A stretch of DNA of 64,000 bases, taken from the NCBI RefSeq assembly GCF_900107935.1, contig NZ_FNVG01000015.1, positions 1 through 64,000 of the forward strand. The letters are read 5' to 3'. The translations under genes were made by a program, and so were the position numbers. The notes beneath the pieces were generated by a model. The model saw nothing but the letters and a program-made list of their open reading frames with translations, did not search any database and was not told the DNA's origin. Source of the DNA: Vibrio hangzhouensis (lineage in GTDB: Bacteria > Pseudomonadota > Gammaproteobacteria > Enterobacterales > Vibrionaceae). Below are positions 8,066 to 17,875 of this stretch, in pieces (position 1 is the first letter of the stretch; every line of letters begins with the position of its first letter).

Positions 8066-9964
8066 TTTTACTTCTTCGAACTCAGCATCAACAACATCGT
8101 CGTCTTGCTTAGGCTGTTCGCCAGCTTCAGCGCCTGCACCTTGTGCTTGAGCTTGTTGCTGTGCGATTTCCATTAGCTTCTGAGCTGCTGCCATTAGCGC
8201 TTGAACTTTCGCGTCGATCGCTTCTTTGTCTTCACCTTTACGAGCTTCTTCCAGCTCAGTGATAGCTGCTTCGATCTTCTCTTTCTCTTCTGCAGGTAGC
8301 GCTTCACCAGCTTCTTCTACTTGCTTACGAGTACCGTGAATCATTTGGTCTGCTTGGTTACGTGCAGTTGCTAGCTCTTCGAACTTCTTGTCCGCTTCTT
8401 TGTTAGCTTCTGCTTCTTGTACCATTTTCTCGATGTCTTCATCGCTCAGACCGCCAGATGCTTGGATAGTGATCTTCTGCTCTTTACCCGTCGACTTATC
8501 TTTCGCAGATACGTGTAGGATACCGTCCGCATCTAGGTCGAAAGTAACTTCGATTTGAGGCATACCACGAGGTGCAGCTTGAATGCCTTCTAGGTTGAAT
8601 TGACCTAGAGACTTGTTGTACATCGCTTGCTTACGCTCACCTTGAAGAACATGGATAGTTACCGCGTTCTGGTTGTCTTCTGCTGTAGAGAAAACTTGGT
8701 TCGCTTTTGTTGGGATAGTTGTGTTCTTCTCAACTAACTTGGTCATCACGCCGCCCATCGTCTCGATACCTAGAGACAGAGGAGTAACGTCTAGTAGAAG
8801 TACATCTTTCACATCACCAGCAAGTACACCACCTTGAACTGCAGCACCCATTGCTACTGCTTCGTCTGGGTTCACGTCACGGCGAGCTTCTTTACCGAAG
8901 AACTCAGCAACCTTAGCTTGAACCATTGGCATACGAGTCTGACCACCAACTAGGATTACATCGTTGATGTCGCTTACTGATAGGTCAGCGTCTGCTAGAG
9001 CAACTTTTAGCGGCTCAAGAGAACGTTGTACTAGGTCTTCAACTAGAGATTCTAGTTTCGCACGAGTCACTTTCACGTTCATGTGCTTAGGACCAGTTGC
9101 ATCAGCCGTTACGTAAGGTAGGTTTACGTCAGTTTGAGAAGTAGAAGAAAGTTCGATCTTCGCTTTTTCTGCTGCTTCTTTAACACGCTGCATTGCTAGT
9201 GGATCGTTCTTAAGATCGATGCCTTGCTCTTTCTTGAACTCTTCAACCAGGTAGTTGATCATGCGGTTATCGAAGTCTTCACCACCAAGGTGTGTATCAC
9301 CGTTAGTTGCTAGAACTTCAAATGTTTTCTCGCCTTCAACTTCGTCAATCTCGATGATAGAGATATCAAATGTACCACCACCAAGGTCATAAACAGCGAT
9401 AGTGCGGTCGCCGCCTTTCTTGTCCAGACCGTAAGCAAGAGCAGCTGCTGTTGGTTCGTTGATGATACGTTTAACTTCTAGACCTGCGATACGACCAGCA
9501 TCTTTTGTTGCTTGACGCTGTGCATCGTTAAAATAAGCAGGAACTGTGATAACTGCGCCAGTTACTTCTTCACCTAGGAAGTCTTCAGCAGTTTTCTTCA
9601 TTTTCTTAAGTACTTCAGCAGATACTTGAGGAGCCGCCATTTGTTGGCCTTTAGCTTCTACCCATGCATCACCGTTGTCAGCCTTAACGATTTTGTAAGG
9701 CATGATTTCGATATCACGCTGAACTTCTTCGTCTTCAAAACGACGACCGATAAGACGCTTAATAGCAAATAGCGTGTTCTCTGGGTTTGTAACTGCTTGA
9801 CGTTTTGCAGGTTGACCTACTAGCGTTTCGCCGTCGGTGTAAGCGATAACCGATGCGGTTGTACGCTCACCTTCAGCATTTTCGATTACGCGTGGCTTGT
9901 CACCGTCTAGAACAGCAACACAAGAGTTAGTAGTACCTAAGTCAATACCAATGATTTTACCCAT
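8051..9964 (-). CDS. dnaK: Chaperone protein DnaK (Hsp70)
   Basis: A 637-residue cytoplasmic ATP-dependent chaperone. The nucleotide-binding domain starts [18 protein letters not shown] and contains the [10 protein letters not shown]-type phosphate loop ([14 protein letters not shown]) and [12 protein letters not shown]. The substrate-binding domain ([13 protein letters not shown] onward) and the helical lid follow, and the protein ends in a Gln/Ala-rich tail and an acidic EEVKDEKK. The start at 9964 is supported by GGAG 8 nt upstream; the longer open frame to 10045 is untranslated leader. A sigma-32-like promoter lies at 10071-10100. Together with grpE and dnaJ it completes the KJE system in this window. 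Confidence 0.98.
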   Translation of the reverse strand: MGKIIGIDLGTTNSCVAVLDGDKPRVIENAEGERTTASVIAYTDGETLVGQPAKRQAVTNPENTLFAIKRLIGRRFEDEEVQRDIEIMPYKIVKADNGDAWVEAKGQQMAAPQVSAEVLKKMKKTAEDFLGEEVTGAVITVPAYFNDAQRQATKDAGRIAGLEVKRIINEPTAAALAYGLDKKGGDRTIAVYDLGGGTFDISIIEIDEVEGEKTFEVLATNGDTHLGGEDFDNRMINYLVEEFKKEQGIDLKNDPLAMQRVKEAAEKAKIELSSTSQTDVNLPYVTADATGPKHMNVKVTRAKLESLVEDLVQRSLEPLKVALADADLSVSDINDVILVGGQTRMPMVQAKVAEFFGKEARRDVNPDEAVAMGAAVQGGVLAGDVKDVLLLDVTPLSLGIETMGGVMTKLVEKNTTIPTKANQVFSTAEDNQNAVTIHVLQGERKQAMYNKSLGQFNLEGIQAAPRGMPQIEVTFDLDADGILHVSAKDKSTGKEQKITIQASGGLSDEDIEKMVQEAEANKEADKKFEELATARNQADQMIHGTRKQVEEAGEALPAEEKEKIEAAITELEEARKGEDKEAIDAKVQALMAAAQKLMEIAQQQAQAQGAGAEAGEQPKQDDDVVDAEFEEVKDEKK

Positions 9965-10070
9965 CAGGCTATCTCCGAATAATTCTATTGTTTCGTTTGC
10001 TGCCTCAGTTTGAGGCTGAGAGCCGACAAAACTGTCCGCTCGCAATAGGTTTGTTTTCTGTATGACCCTT

Positions 10071-10100
10071 AGATAAGGGCGGCAAAATGCTTTTCAAGGG
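10071..10100 (-). promoter_or_regulatory. Sigma-32-type heat-shock promoter of dnaK
   Basis: On the minus strand CCCTTGAAA (-35, 10100-10092) is followed after 12 nt by CCCTTATCT (-10, 10079-10071), close to the CTTGAAA / CCCCATNT consensus. It lies about 105 bp before the dnaK start. Confidence 0.8.
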
Positions 10101-10194
10101 AAAAAGTGAAAAAAGTTTAAGTTTTTTCTGTTGTCATCGCGCACATGTACACGGTTTGCACTAAGTCATCTTGGTTCTAATCGCCTGAAAAATA

Positions 10195-10223
10195 AAAAAC
10201 GGAGCCATCTTAGCTCCGTTTTT
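10195..10223 (-). terminator. Terminator of the symporter gene
   Basis: AAAAAACGGAGC-CATCTTA-GCTCCGTTTTT is a strong stem with A/T runs on both sides, located 22 bp past the symporter stop. Confidence 0.88.
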
Positions 10224-10244
10224 ATCTAAACAATTGGATTGTGA

Positions 10245-11525
10245 TTACGCACGGCTCTCTGCAAGTGTTACGTCAGCCTCTTGAGTTGCTGGCTCACCAA
10301 TCTCACCTTCGCTGCCGGCAACAATAGTATTCACTGCTGTATCACCGACTACGTTTGAGCTGGTACAGAACATATCATTGATACGGTCAACGGCAGCCAC
10401 AATCGCCAAGCCTTCTGGTGGCAAACCTAGTTGGTGAAGAATAACACCAATCATCACTACGCCGCCGCCAGGTACGCCACCCGCACCAATCGAAAGAAGT
10501 AGCACAGTAAAGCCTAGAGTAAATAGGTCACCCATTTGGATAGGCTGACCGAAAGCATTAGCAATGAAGATTGCTGCAATAGCAATATAGATAGATGCAC
10601 CAGCCATGTTCATAGTCGCGCCTAGCGGTACACCAAAGCCCGCAACAGACTTAGAAACACCGATCTTATCCGTCAGGGTACGCATCGTTACCGGAATAGT
10701 CGCGTTAGAACTCGCTGTAGATAGCGAGAACAGAACCTGCTCACGTGTCGCACGAATGAATTGTGCTGGCGTCATTTTCGTCGTTGCACCAACCATAAGT
10801 GGGTAAACAACAAAAATCCACAGTACAAGAATACCCACAACCAATGCCACATAGCCTGCTACCGACGCTAGAGTATTGGCATCAAGCGTTGCGCCAAGTT
10901 GGATCATAAGAGCAAATACACCGTATGGCGCAAGGCTCATTACCAGGCCGATTAGCTTCATCATCACGTCATTCGCTACTTTGAATGCGTTGATGGCTGG
11001 GCCACCTTTTTTATCCAGAGCTTGAATCGCTAGACCTGTCAGAATCGCCATGAAGATGATTTGTAGCATGTCACCGTTAGCAAACGCCTGAATTGGGTTG
11101 CTCGGTACAATGTTAGTGATCATCGAGAAAATGTCTGGTGTCGTTGTTGACGTGATTTCAACTGCCTGCGCTACCGTACCACCTAGATTGGCACCTGCAC
11201 CTGGCTGGACGAGCATACCAATGGCAAGCGCAAAGGTAATCGCGATCACGGTATTAAGAATATAAAGCGCAAAAGTTTTACCGCCTAAACGGCCAAAAGA
11301 GTTGATGTCTTTAAGCTCTACGATACCGCAAACAATGGATACGTATACAAGTGGAACAACAAGCAGTTTGATTAGCGAGACGAACATGCCGCCCACACCT
11401 TCTGCAAAACCCAATAGGTATTGGTCAAAAAGGCTAACACCTGCGAATAGATATTGAATCGCTGTGCCAATCATCAGGCCAGCAAATAGACCTAAAAAGA
11501 TCTTATGGGATAGTGATTTATTCAT
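10245..11525 (-). CDS. Dicarboxylate/amino acid:cation symporter (DAACS family)
   Basis: A 426-residue inner-membrane symporter of the GltP/DctA/SstT superfamily that takes up glutamate, aspartate, serine or C4-dicarboxylates with Na+ or H+. It shows the family's multiple helices and the re-entrant hairpin sequence STASSNATIPVTMR (SSSxATLP-type substrate site). The second hairpin GAGGVPGGGVVMI and the DRINDMFCTSSNVVGDT cation/substrate region are also present. The start has CTGGAG 9 nt upstream. It is an independent unit between dnaK and grpE, with its own terminator at 10195. The exact substrate cannot be assigned. Confidence 0.9.
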   Translation of the reverse strand: MNKSLSHKIFLGLFAGLMIGTAIQYLFAGVSLFDQYLLGFAEGVGGMFVSLIKLLVVPLVYVSIVCGIVELKDINSFGRLGGKTFALYILNTVIAITFALAIGMLVQPGAGANLGGTVAQAVEITSTTTPDIFSMITNIVPSNPIQAFANGDMLQIIFMAILTGLAIQALDKKGGPAINAFKVANDVMMKLIGLVMSLAPYGVFALMIQLGATLDANTLASVAGYVALVVGILVLWIFVVYPLMVGATTKMTPAQFIRATREQVLFSLSTASSNATIPVTMRTLTDKIGVSKSVAGFGVPLGATMNMAGASIYIAIAAIFIANAFGQPIQMGDLFTLGFTVLLLSIGAGGVPGGGVVMIGVILHQLGLPPEGLAIVAAVDRINDMFCTSSNVVGDTAVNTIVAGSEGEIGEPATQEADVTLAESRA

Positions 11526-11713
11526 TCATAAACTCCAGAATGTTGTGTTTAGTCCCTGTGTTTTTATAGTTATTTACTTTCTTATTAATAGAAAGCTCAG
11601 GGCATCTTACAGATCTGAAGAGTAAAATAAAGCATTAATTTTACATTTCGTTATCCAAAATTTAAAATACGATCATCCAAATTAATAACCAAAACCAGAA
11701 TAAACAACCAAAA

Positions 11714-11740
11714 AAAATGAAGCCACTAAGGCTTCATTTT
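11714..11740 (-). terminator. Terminator of grpE
   Basis: AAAATGAAGCC-ACTAA-GGCTTCATTTT forms an 11-bp perfect stem with A/T flanks, 60 bp beyond the grpE stop. The remaining 11526-11713 is AT-rich and holds the symporter promoter region. Confidence 0.85.
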
Positions 11741-11799
11741 GTATAGACTGGAAAACCGACGGAATAAACCTCTAGTGTCAATCCCTAATTGTCTGTCGG

Positions 11800-12408
11800 T
11801 TATTTAGACACCATCACCATCGCTGGTCGGATCACTCGCCCATTAAGCTCATAACCCTTTTGCATAACAAACATGACGGTATTAGGCTCATGATCTGCGC
11901 TTTCCTGAATAGACATCGCTTGATGCAGTTCAGGATTGAACACTTCACCTTCTGGATTGATCTCTTTAAGACCAAATTTAGCCACCACGTCAACGAATGT
12001 TTTGTGAGTCAGTTCCACACCTTCTACGATTGGCTTCACAGCTTCATTTTCTGCATCTGCTGCGGCAATGGCACGCTCCAGGTTATCGATAACCGGAAGC
12101 AATTCTTCTGCAAACTTGTTCAGAGCATATTTGCGTGCCTTATCGATTTCCTGCTCTGTACGACGACGCATATTTTCTACGTCAGCCTTGGCACGCAACA
12201 CCGAATCCTGCTGTTCTTTAACTTTCGCTTCACTAGACAGCAACGCTGCTTCTAGCTGAGCAATTTTCGCTTCTTGAATATCTTGCTCGGATTCTTCGTT
12301 CCACTCCACGTCAGCGTCAGAACCAACCACTTCAGCTTCCGCTTCTTTTGCTTCAGCTTCTTGAGTGTGCAGCTCTTCTTGGTGTACCTTGTTTTCTTCG
12401 TTGCTCAT
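11800..12408 (-). CDS. grpE: Nucleotide exchange factor GrpE
   Basis: A 202-residue co-chaperone that releases ADP from DnaK. It has an acidic disordered N terminus (residues 1-45, rich in E/D/Q), a long coiled coil containing [24 protein letters not shown], then the four-helix region ([11 protein letters not shown]) and the beta-wing domain ending in [18 protein letters not shown]. The start has GGAGAGACC directly upstream. It is transcribed alone from a sigma-32-type promoter in the divergent grpE/nadK intergenic region. Confidence 0.97.
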   Translation of the reverse strand: MSNEENKVHQEELHTQEAEAKEAEAEVVGSDADVEWNEESEQDIQEAKIAQLEAALLSSEAKVKEQQDSVLRAKADVENMRRRTEQEIDKARKYALNKFAEELLPVIDNLERAIAAADAENEAVKPIVEGVELTHKTFVDVVAKFGLKEINPEGEVFNPELHQAMSIQESADHEPNTVMFVMQKGYELNGRVIRPAMVMVSK

Positions 12409-12513
12409 GGTCTCTCCGGAATACTCGATTCAAGGCAATGCTTACTACGACCTGCCCACAAAACTTTGGATCAAAATCATACCAAACACTGCATATATAC
12501 ATACTTTGGGTAT

Positions 12514-12542
12514 ATTATGGGGATGAAGATTTGTGATTCAAG
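12514..12542 (-). promoter_or_regulatory. Sigma-32-type heat-shock promoter of grpE
   Basis: On the minus strand CTTGAATC (12542-12535) is followed after 12-13 nt by CCCCATAAT (12522-12514), an excellent match to the heat-shock consensus. It lies about 105 bp before grpE and overlaps the nadK upstream region. Confidence 0.88.
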
Positions 12543-12563
12543 CACTAATAGTTTGGAAGTGAT

Positions 12564-13448
12564 ATGAAAAAATCCTTTGAGGTGATCGCCATCATAGGCA
12601 AACCAAGAGCACAGAAAGCAATTCAGACCCATAAAGAATTGTTTCACTGGCTTACCGCTAAAGGCTATAAAGTTTTGGTGGACGATCGGCTCATAGACAT
12701 ACTGGTCGATATTCCACGTCAGCACTTTTTTAGTCTGGTCCGTATTGGACGCGAAGCCGATCTGGCGATTGTTGTGGGTGGTGATGGCAATATGTTGGGG
12801 GCCGCAAGGGTGCTTTCTCGCTTTGATGTTGCGGTCATAGGCGTCAACCGTGGTAGTCTTGGCTTCCTGACTGACCTCAATCCTGAAGGGTTTGACGTTG
12901 CCTTAGAGGCTGTACTTCAAGGCGAGTATCGTGAAGAAAAACGCTTCTTGCTCGAAGCCGAAATCCACCGTCACGGACAAATCAAAAGCCACAACGCCGC
13001 GCTGAATGAAGCGGTATTGCACCCAGGCCAGGTAGCGCACATGATTGAGTTTGAGGTGTATATCGATGACACATTCGCATTCAGTCAACGCTCTGATGGC
13101 CTGATTGTGTCGACACCGACCGGATCTACGGCTTATTCCCTCTCTGGCGGAGGGCCAATATTGTCAACGGAGCTCAACGCCATCTCACTGGTACCGATGT
13201 TTCCCCATACCTTATCGAGCCGCCCCTTAGTGGTCGATGGCAATTGCCGAATAAAACTGATTGTGTCCCCTGATAATCGTGGCACTCAAGAGGTCAGTTG
13301 TGACGGACAAATCTCACTGCCAGTGTCTCCCGGCGATGAAATTCATATTTACCAAAGTCCTAATATTCTCAAACTAATCCACCCGAAGGATTACAGTTAT
13401 TATCATGTTCTGAGAAACAAGCTCGGCTGGTCGAGTAAATTATTCTAG
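12564..13448 (+). CDS. nadK: NAD(+) kinase
   Basis: A 294-residue cytoplasmic enzyme that phosphorylates NAD+ to NADP+. It carries the catalytic/nucleotide [11 protein letters not shown] motif (GGDG at residues 72-75) and the NE/D-type region LNEAVLHPG. The [23 protein letters not shown] signature is also present. The start has GGAAGTGAT immediately upstream. It diverges from grpE and is followed by its own terminator before the SOS-controlled recN. The grpE-nadK-recN order is conserved in vibrios and enterobacteria. Confidence 0.97.
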   Translation: MKKSFEVIAIIGKPRAQKAIQTHKELFHWLTAKGYKVLVDDRLIDILVDIPRQHFFSLVRIGREADLAIVVGGDGNMLGAARVLSRFDVAVIGVNRGSLGFLTDLNPEGFDVALEAVLQGEYREEKRFLLEAEIHRHGQIKSHNAALNEAVLHPGQVAHMIEFEVYIDDTFAFSQRSDGLIVSTPTGSTAYSLSGGGPILSTELNAISLVPMFPHTLSSRPLVVDGNCRIKLIVSPDNRGTQEVSCDGQISLPVSPGDEIHIYQSPNILKLIHPKDYSYYHVLRNKLGWSSKLF

Positions 13449-13463
13449 TCATTTCATCTATAT

Positions 13464-13492
13464 AGCCCTTACTTACCAATAAGGGCTTTTTT
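13464..13492 (+). terminator. Terminator of nadK
   Basis: AGCCCTT-ACTTACCAAT-AAGGGCTTTTTT: a 7-bp stem with a six-base T-run, 16 bp after the nadK stop. Confidence 0.88.
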
Positions 13493-13570
13493 CTGTCTGT
13501 ATTTGTACAACGGACGAAAAAATCGCCAACAGTGCGTTTAGTCACATAAAAAAACACCTGGATAACTTTA

Positions 13571-13608
13571 CTGTATAAAGAAACAGTATATACTGAATTT
13601 ACATACAG
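13571..13608 (+). promoter_or_regulatory. Two LexA (SOS) boxes upstream of recN
   Basis: CTGTATAAAGAAACAG (13571-13586) and CTGAATTTACATACAG (13593-13608) both fit CTG-N10-CAG and are spaced 22 bp start to start. They lie 28-65 bp before recN, over the promoter. Tight double LexA control is the known arrangement for recN in gammaproteobacteria. Confidence 0.93.
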
Positions 13609-13635
13609 TAGTGTTCATTTAAACAGGTAATCAAA

Positions 13636-15300
13636 ATGCTGTCTCATCTAAGTGTTAATAATTTTGCCATTGTAAAATCTCTGCAGTTAGAGCTCAGTAC
13701 GGGGATGACCACCATCACCGGTGAAACAGGTGCGGGTAAATCTATTGCCATTGACGCTTTGGGGTTGTGTTTGGGCGGTCGTGCTGATGCAGGAGCGGTT
13801 CGTGCCGGAGAAGACAAAACCGAAGTCACTGCCGCGTTCGCGATTGAAGATAACCAACAGGCCACCCGCTGGTTAGAAGACAACGACCTGTTTGATGGTA
13901 CCGAATGTATTCTGCGACGCACGATCACCAAAGAAGGACGTTCTCGTGCGTTTATTAATGGCAGCCCAGTGCCTCTATCTCAGCTAAAATCACTGGGTCA
14001 GCTACTTATCAATATTCACGGTCAACACGCCCACCACCAGTTAATGAAAAGCGACTACCAGCTCACGCTGCTGGATCAGTACGCTGGTCACACTGCGCAA
14101 CTCAAACAGGTGCGTAGTAAGTACCAGACATGGCGCAGTGCCGATATTGCACTGTCACAGCTTAAAGAAAACAGTGCAAATAACCTGGCTCAACTTCAGT
14201 TACTTGAATACCAAATCAAAGAACTCAACGAACTGGCGATTGGTGAAACAGAATTTCCTGAACTGGAACAAGAATATAAACGTCTTTCCAACAGTGGCGA
14301 ACTGGCCATCACTTGTCAGCAAACCATCGACATTATCTACGAAGGCGAAGATGTCAATGCACTGGCTATGTTGCAAACCGCGAGCAGCAAACTCGTACAA
14401 CTTGCGGAGCTCGACACTAGCCTGATCGCTCTACCGAATATGGTTGAAGAGGCCATCATTCAGATCGAAGAAGCCAACACCGAGCTTCGCAACTATCTCG
14501 ACAAAATCGACGTTGACCCTGAACGCATGGCCTTTGTAGAAGAGCGCTTCTCGAAGATCATGTCGTTGGCTCGCAAGCATCACGTCATGCCAGAAGATCT
14601 CTATCAGCATCATCAAGATCTGCTGGCGCAGATCGAAGCCCTAGACTGCTCTGATGAAAAACTGGCAGAAATGGAACAAGACGTCAGCGCGCACTTTGAC
14701 GCGTATGTAAAAGCCAGTGAGAAATTGAGTAAATCTCGTGGCCGCTACGCCAAAGAACTGAACAAACTGATCTCACAAAGCATGCAAGAGTTGAGCATGG
14801 AAAAAGCCAAGTTTGCCATTAATGTCGAATTCCAACCGGAGCACCCTTCCCCATCGGGCATGGACAACGTCATCTTTCTGGTTTCCACAAACCCAGGTCA
14901 ACCGATGCAAGCCATTGCCAAAGTCGCATCCGGCGGTGAACTGTCTCGAATCTCATTGGCCATACAGGTCATCACCGCGCAGAAAGTCGACACACCAAGC
15001 TTGATTTTCGATGAAGTGGATGTAGGCATCAGTGGCCCGACAGCCGCTGTGGTTGGTAAGATGTTACGCAAACTGGGCGAATCTACGCAGGTATTGTGTG
15101 TGACCCACTTGCCTCAGGTCGCTGGCCATGGCCACCAGCAACTGTTTGTCACCAAGACCACAAAAGCCAATAAAACTGAGACCAGCATGCTAACGCTGAA
15201 CGAACAGGAGCGAATTAGCGAACTGGCTCGTCTGCTAGGTGGCAGCCAGATCACTGATACGACACTGGCCAACGCTAAAGAGCTGCTGATCGCGGCGTGA
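13636..15300 (+). CDS. recN: DNA repair protein RecN
   Basis: A 554-residue SMC-like ATPase for double-strand-break repair. It has Walker A GETGAGKS (residues 29-36), a long coiled-coil central part with the characteristic [13 protein letters not shown] region, the ABC signature [14 protein letters not shown], Walker [13 protein letters not shown] and the terminal [12 protein letters not shown] motif. The ATG has AGGT 7 nt upstream. Two LexA boxes indicate SOS induction. It is monocistronic, with 170 bp before bamE. Confidence 0.97.
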   Translation: MLSHLSVNNFAIVKSLQLELSTGMTTITGETGAGKSIAIDALGLCLGGRADAGAVRAGEDKTEVTAAFAIEDNQQATRWLEDNDLFDGTECILRRTITKEGRSRAFINGSPVPLSQLKSLGQLLINIHGQHAHHQLMKSDYQLTLLDQYAGHTAQLKQVRSKYQTWRSADIALSQLKENSANNLAQLQLLEYQIKELNELAIGETEFPELEQEYKRLSNSGELAITCQQTIDIIYEGEDVNALAMLQTASSKLVQLAELDTSLIALPNMVEEAIIQIEEANTELRNYLDKIDVDPERMAFVEERFSKIMSLARKHHVMPEDLYQHHQDLLAQIEALDCSDEKLAEMEQDVSAHFDAYVKASEKLSKSRGRYAKELNKLISQSMQELSMEKAKFAINVEFQPEHPSPSGMDNVIFLVSTNPGQPMQAIAKVASGGELSRISLAIQVITAQKVDTPSLIFDEVDVGISGPTAAVVGKMLRKLGESTQVLCVTHLPQVAGHGHQQLFVTKTTKANKTETSMLTLNEQERISELARLLGGSQITDTTLANAKELLIAA

Positions 15301-15470
15301 TTTCAAGGCAGACAGATAGTTCCATTCGATTCAGAATTTAGGCAAGGATTGTAAGCTAACTCATAAAACGACCTGTCCAGTTACAATCTAAGACAGACAA
15401 GTTTTTACTTCTGCGTCATCCTTGTTTATTATCTTTGCAGTCTCAGAAATCGAAGTTGTAAATTAAAGCT

Positions 15471-15830
15471 ATGCAAGTAAAGAAATGGTTGATCGCCTTA
15501 CCACTGGCTCTCACCATACTGACAGGATGTTCCGTCTTAGAAAAAATCGTTTATCGCATTGACATCAACCAGGGAAACTTTGTTGAGCAGAGCGCCGTAG
15601 AGCAATTGCGTTTTGGTATGACCAAAGAACAGGTGAGATATGTACTTGGCTCGCCAATGTTGATCGAAAATGGCTACCCAAACACTTGGTATTACATCTA
15701 CCACGCCACCAAAGGCCATGATGACTCAGTACAACGTAACCTTGTGGTCAACTTTGATGCTACAGGCACACTGACGAACATCACCGGTGACTACCAAGCC
15801 AGTGATAACTTTTTCCAAGGCCTGAACTAA
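15471..15830 (+). CDS. bamE: Outer membrane protein assembly factor BamE (SmpA)
   Basis: A 119-residue outer-membrane lipoprotein. The lipobox LTGC places the lipidated Cys at residue 20 after a hydrophobic signal ([16 protein letters not shown]). The mature part has the SmpA/OmlA fold sequence: [22 protein letters not shown], then the [20 protein letters not shown] segment. BamE is an accessory lipoprotein of the BAM complex that inserts beta-barrel proteins. It is followed by a bidirectional terminator shared with the convergent ratB. Confidence 0.96.
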   Translation: MQVKKWLIALPLALTILTGCSVLEKIVYRIDINQGNFVEQSAVEQLRFGMTKEQVRYVLGSPMLIENGYPNTWYYIYHATKGHDDSVQRNLVVNFDATGTLTNITGDYQASDNFFQGLN

Positions 15831-15835
15831 ATACT

Positions 15836-15863
15836 AAAAAGCTCGCACACCGCGAGCTTTTTT
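15836..15863. terminator. Bidirectional terminator bamE / ratB
   Basis: AAAAAGCTCGC-ACAC-CGCGAGCTTTTTT: GC stem with A and T runs on both sides, between two converging genes. Confidence 0.9.
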
Positions 15864-15880
15864 AATTGCGTCAATAAGAG

Positions 15881-16246
15881 TTATTCTGAAGGGGTCTCTT
15901 GCTTTCTTAATGGTGAAGGTTTTCCTCCCGTTACAGGATCGGCCTTACCGGAGTTTTTCGCCTGCTCAGCCCTTTTTCGTCTGATTTCTTTCGGGTCAGC
16001 CAATAACGGGCGATAGATCTCAATACGGTCCTTATCACGCACCGTCGCATCCAGTTTCACGTTACGACTAAAAACCCCAACTTTATTAGTGTTTAAGTCG
16101 ATTTCAGGGTAAACCGCCAAAACCCCCGACTTCTCGATGATTTCTTCCACCGTAGATTCATGATTGACCACCAGTTGGAACACTCGCTGCTCCTCGGGTA
16201 AAGCGTACACCACTTCAACATGGATAAGCTGAGAATCAGCACTCAT
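15881..16246 (-). CDS. ratB: RnfH/RatB family protein
   Basis: A 121-residue small beta-grasp (ubiquitin-like) protein. It has the family core [20 protein letters not shown], then the [24 protein letters not shown] and [25 protein letters not shown] segments. The charged C-terminal tail is typical. Its biochemical role is unsettled. It overlaps the end of ratA by 11 bp, so the two are co-translated. The ratA-ratB pair divergent from smpB-ssrA is a conserved arrangement. Confidence 0.92.
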   Translation of the reverse strand: MSADSQLIHVEVVYALPEEQRVFQLVVNHESTVEEIIEKSGVLAVYPEIDLNTNKVGVFSRNVKLDATVRDKDRIEIYRPLLADPKEIRRKRAEQAKNSGKADPVTGGKPSPLRKQETPSE

Positions 16247-16676
16247 AGGTATATACCTCTTTGGCTCGCTTAGTAAACGCGTTTACCATGTTGCTAGTCA
16301 CATCGTGGAAAATCTTGCCAAAAGCCAGTTCGATCATCTTGCTGGAAAACTCAAACTCCAATTTGAGCTCCACTTTACACGCCTGATCATCAAGGGGAAT
16401 AAAAGACCATACGCCCTTAAGCATCTTAAACGGGCCATCCACCAGCTCCATTAAGATTTCGCTTCCATGCACCAAAGTGTTCGCTGTAGTAAACGTCTTG
16501 CTGATCCCGGCTTTTGAAACATCCACCGATGCCACCATAGCAGAAGCGGAGGACTCCAACACTTTTGAACCGGAACACCCCGGCAAAAACTCAGGATAGC
16601 GAGCCACATCGTTAACCAAGCTAAACATTTGATCAGCACTGAACATCACAAGCGCTGAACGCGTCACTTGCTGCAT
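16236..16676 (-). CDS. ratA: RatA family protein (coenzyme Q-binding START-like domain)
   Basis: A 146-residue protein with the polyketide cyclase/START-like fold: [34 protein letters not shown] is the family N terminus, and the C terminus is the [25 protein letters not shown] helix. E. coli RatA was described as an inhibitor of 70S ribosome association, while the fold and eukaryotic homologues (Coq10) point to ubiquinone binding; the sequence does not settle this. The start has GAGGAG 5 nt upstream. First gene of the ratA-ratB pair, divergent from smpB. Confidence 0.93.
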   Translation of the reverse strand: MQQVTRSALVMFSADQMFSLVNDVARYPEFLPGCSGSKVLESSASAMVASVDVSKAGISKTFTTANTLVHGSEILMELVDGPFKMLKGVWSFIPLDDQACKVELKLEFEFSSKMIELAFGKIFHDVTSNMVNAFTKRAKEVYTYEC

Positions 16677-16850
16677 AAAAACTCCTCAAAATTAAAGGCT
16701 GACTCCGATTCTACTGTTAACCTTTCGTTAGCTCAAGTTACTCGCTTGTTTTGCTAACAAACCCCATATCACTTTCAATGTGTTAAATTGCATTTCTGCC
16801 ACATAAAAGCCTTCCCTTACAGTCACGTCCCCCCTTATAATAGCTCCATT

Positions 16851-17336
16851 ATGGTAAAGAAGAACTCAAAGAAAAAAGCGGGTAGCAATACCATCGCTTT
16901 GAACAAAAAGGCTCGCCACGAATATCACATCGAAGACGAGATTGAAGCAGGTATCGAACTGCAGGGCTGGGAAGTCAAGTCTCTTCGCCAGGGCAAGGCT
17001 AATATTGCCGAGAGCTACGTGTTTATTCGTGACGGACAAGCCTATATCAGCGGCATGTCGATCACTCCGTTGAATCAAGCCTCTACTCATGTAGTGGCGG
17101 AACCGACACGCGTTCGTAAACTCTTAATGCACCGCCGTGAACTCGATAGACTGATTGGTTCGGTCAATCGCGACGGTATGACTTTGGTGGCCACCGCACT
17201 GTACTGGTCTCGCTCTTGGGCGAAACTCAAAGTGGGTGTCGCGAAAGGTAAAAAACTTCACGATAAGCGTGCAGATCTTAAAGAAAAAGATTGGGCTCGC
17301 GATAAAGCGCGAATCATGAAGAGCAATTTGCGCTAA
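16851..17336 (+). CDS. smpB: SsrA-binding protein SmpB
   Basis: A 161-residue partner of tmRNA in trans-translation. It has a lysine-rich start ([20 protein letters not shown]), the OB-fold body [22 protein letters not shown], the RELDRLIG tmRNA-contact region and the basic tail [17 protein letters not shown] use the ATG at 16851, since an in-frame ATG at 16788 would add 21 residues foreign to the family. It lies 67 bp before the ssrA RNA, the typical smpB-ssrA linkage. Confidence 0.97.
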   Translation: MVKKNSKKKAGSNTIALNKKARHEYHIEDEIEAGIELQGWEVKSLRQGKANIAESYVFIRDGQAYISGMSITPLNQASTHVVAEPTRVRKLLMHRRELDRLIGSVNRDGMTLVATALYWSRSWAKLKVGVAKGKKLHDKRADLKEKDWARDKARIMKSNLR

Positions 17337-17361
17337 TTGTAACCAGTTAAACTTGCAAAGC

Positions 17362-17389
17362 TAGACAGCGTAAGCTTTTCTGGTACTAT
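17362..17389 (+). promoter_or_regulatory. Probable sigma-70 promoter of ssrA
   Basis: TAGACA (17362-17367) and TACTAT (17384-17389) with a 16-bp spacer lie shortly after the smpB stop and about 15 bp before the mature tmRNA 5' end. Confidence 0.6.
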
Positions 17390-17403
17390 GCAAAGAACAC
17401 TTT

Positions 17404-17770
17404 GGGGCTGATTTAGGATTCGACAGGAATTTTGCAGTCTGAGGTGCATGCCGTGGGGCGGTTGGCCACGTAAAAAGCCGCAAAAAAATAGTCGCAAACG
17501 ACGAAAACTACGCACTAGCAGCTTAATAACCTGCTCAGAGCTCTCTCGCCCTAGCTTCCGCACGTAAGACGGGGAATCACGAGAGATCAAACCCAAACGC
17601 GCTAGCCCGGATTCTCCCACCTGAGAGATGAACGGCGAAGTTTAATTCAGGTTAGTCATTCATTAGCGTGTCGGTTCGCAGGTGGATGGTGAATGTAAAG
17701 ATCGACTAAGCATGTAGTACCAATGATGAATGGTTTCTGGACGCGGGTTCAACTCCCGCCAGCTCCACCA
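17404..17770 (+). ncRNA. ssrA: tmRNA (ssrA)
   Basis: A 367-nt transfer-messenger RNA. The 5' end GGGGCTGATTTAGGATTCGA pairs with the 3' CAGCTCC before the encoded CCA, giving the alanine-type acceptor stem and the T-loop GGTTCAACTCC. The mRNA-like part at 17494-17526 encodes ANDENYALAA then TAA, the Vibrio degradation tag. Pseudoknot arms follow. The terminal 17 bases are the attachment site of the integrative element that begins at 17771, which preserves the whole RNA. The original transcription terminator is now 7.1 kb away at 24904. Confidence 0.97.
17754..17770 (+). repeat. Attachment site copy at the ssrA 3' end (attL)
   Basis: TCCCGCCAGCTCCACCA is the last 17 nt of ssrA and is repeated exactly at 24878-24894. 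The two copies bound the integrase-bearing segment. Confidence 0.9.
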
Positions 17771-17780
17771 ATTCATAAGT

Positions 17781-17815
17781 AAGCCTCTGATTTTTCAGGG
17801 GCTTTCTTTGTTTTT
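17781..17815 (+). terminator. Element-borne terminator replacing the native ssrA terminator
   Basis: AAGCCTCTGA-TTTT-TCAGGGGCTT is a 10-bp stem with one G-U pair, followed by TCTTTGTTTTT. It begins 11 nt after the ssrA CCA, inside the element. Confidence 0.75.
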
Positions 17816-17875
17816 GAGCCTATGAAACACATAAATGAGGTACATCCTGTTCTACATTCGGACGGAGATGACACC

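Noticed and set aside
11860-12255. 131-codon open frame antisense to grpE
   Set aside because: It is a shadow frame rich in Cys, Phe and His, arising from the grpE coiled-coil codons.
17341-17403. tRNA gene near smpB/ssrA
   Set aside because: The only tRNA-like structure here is the acceptor/T-arm of tmRNA. No independent tRNA gene was recognised anywhere in the window.
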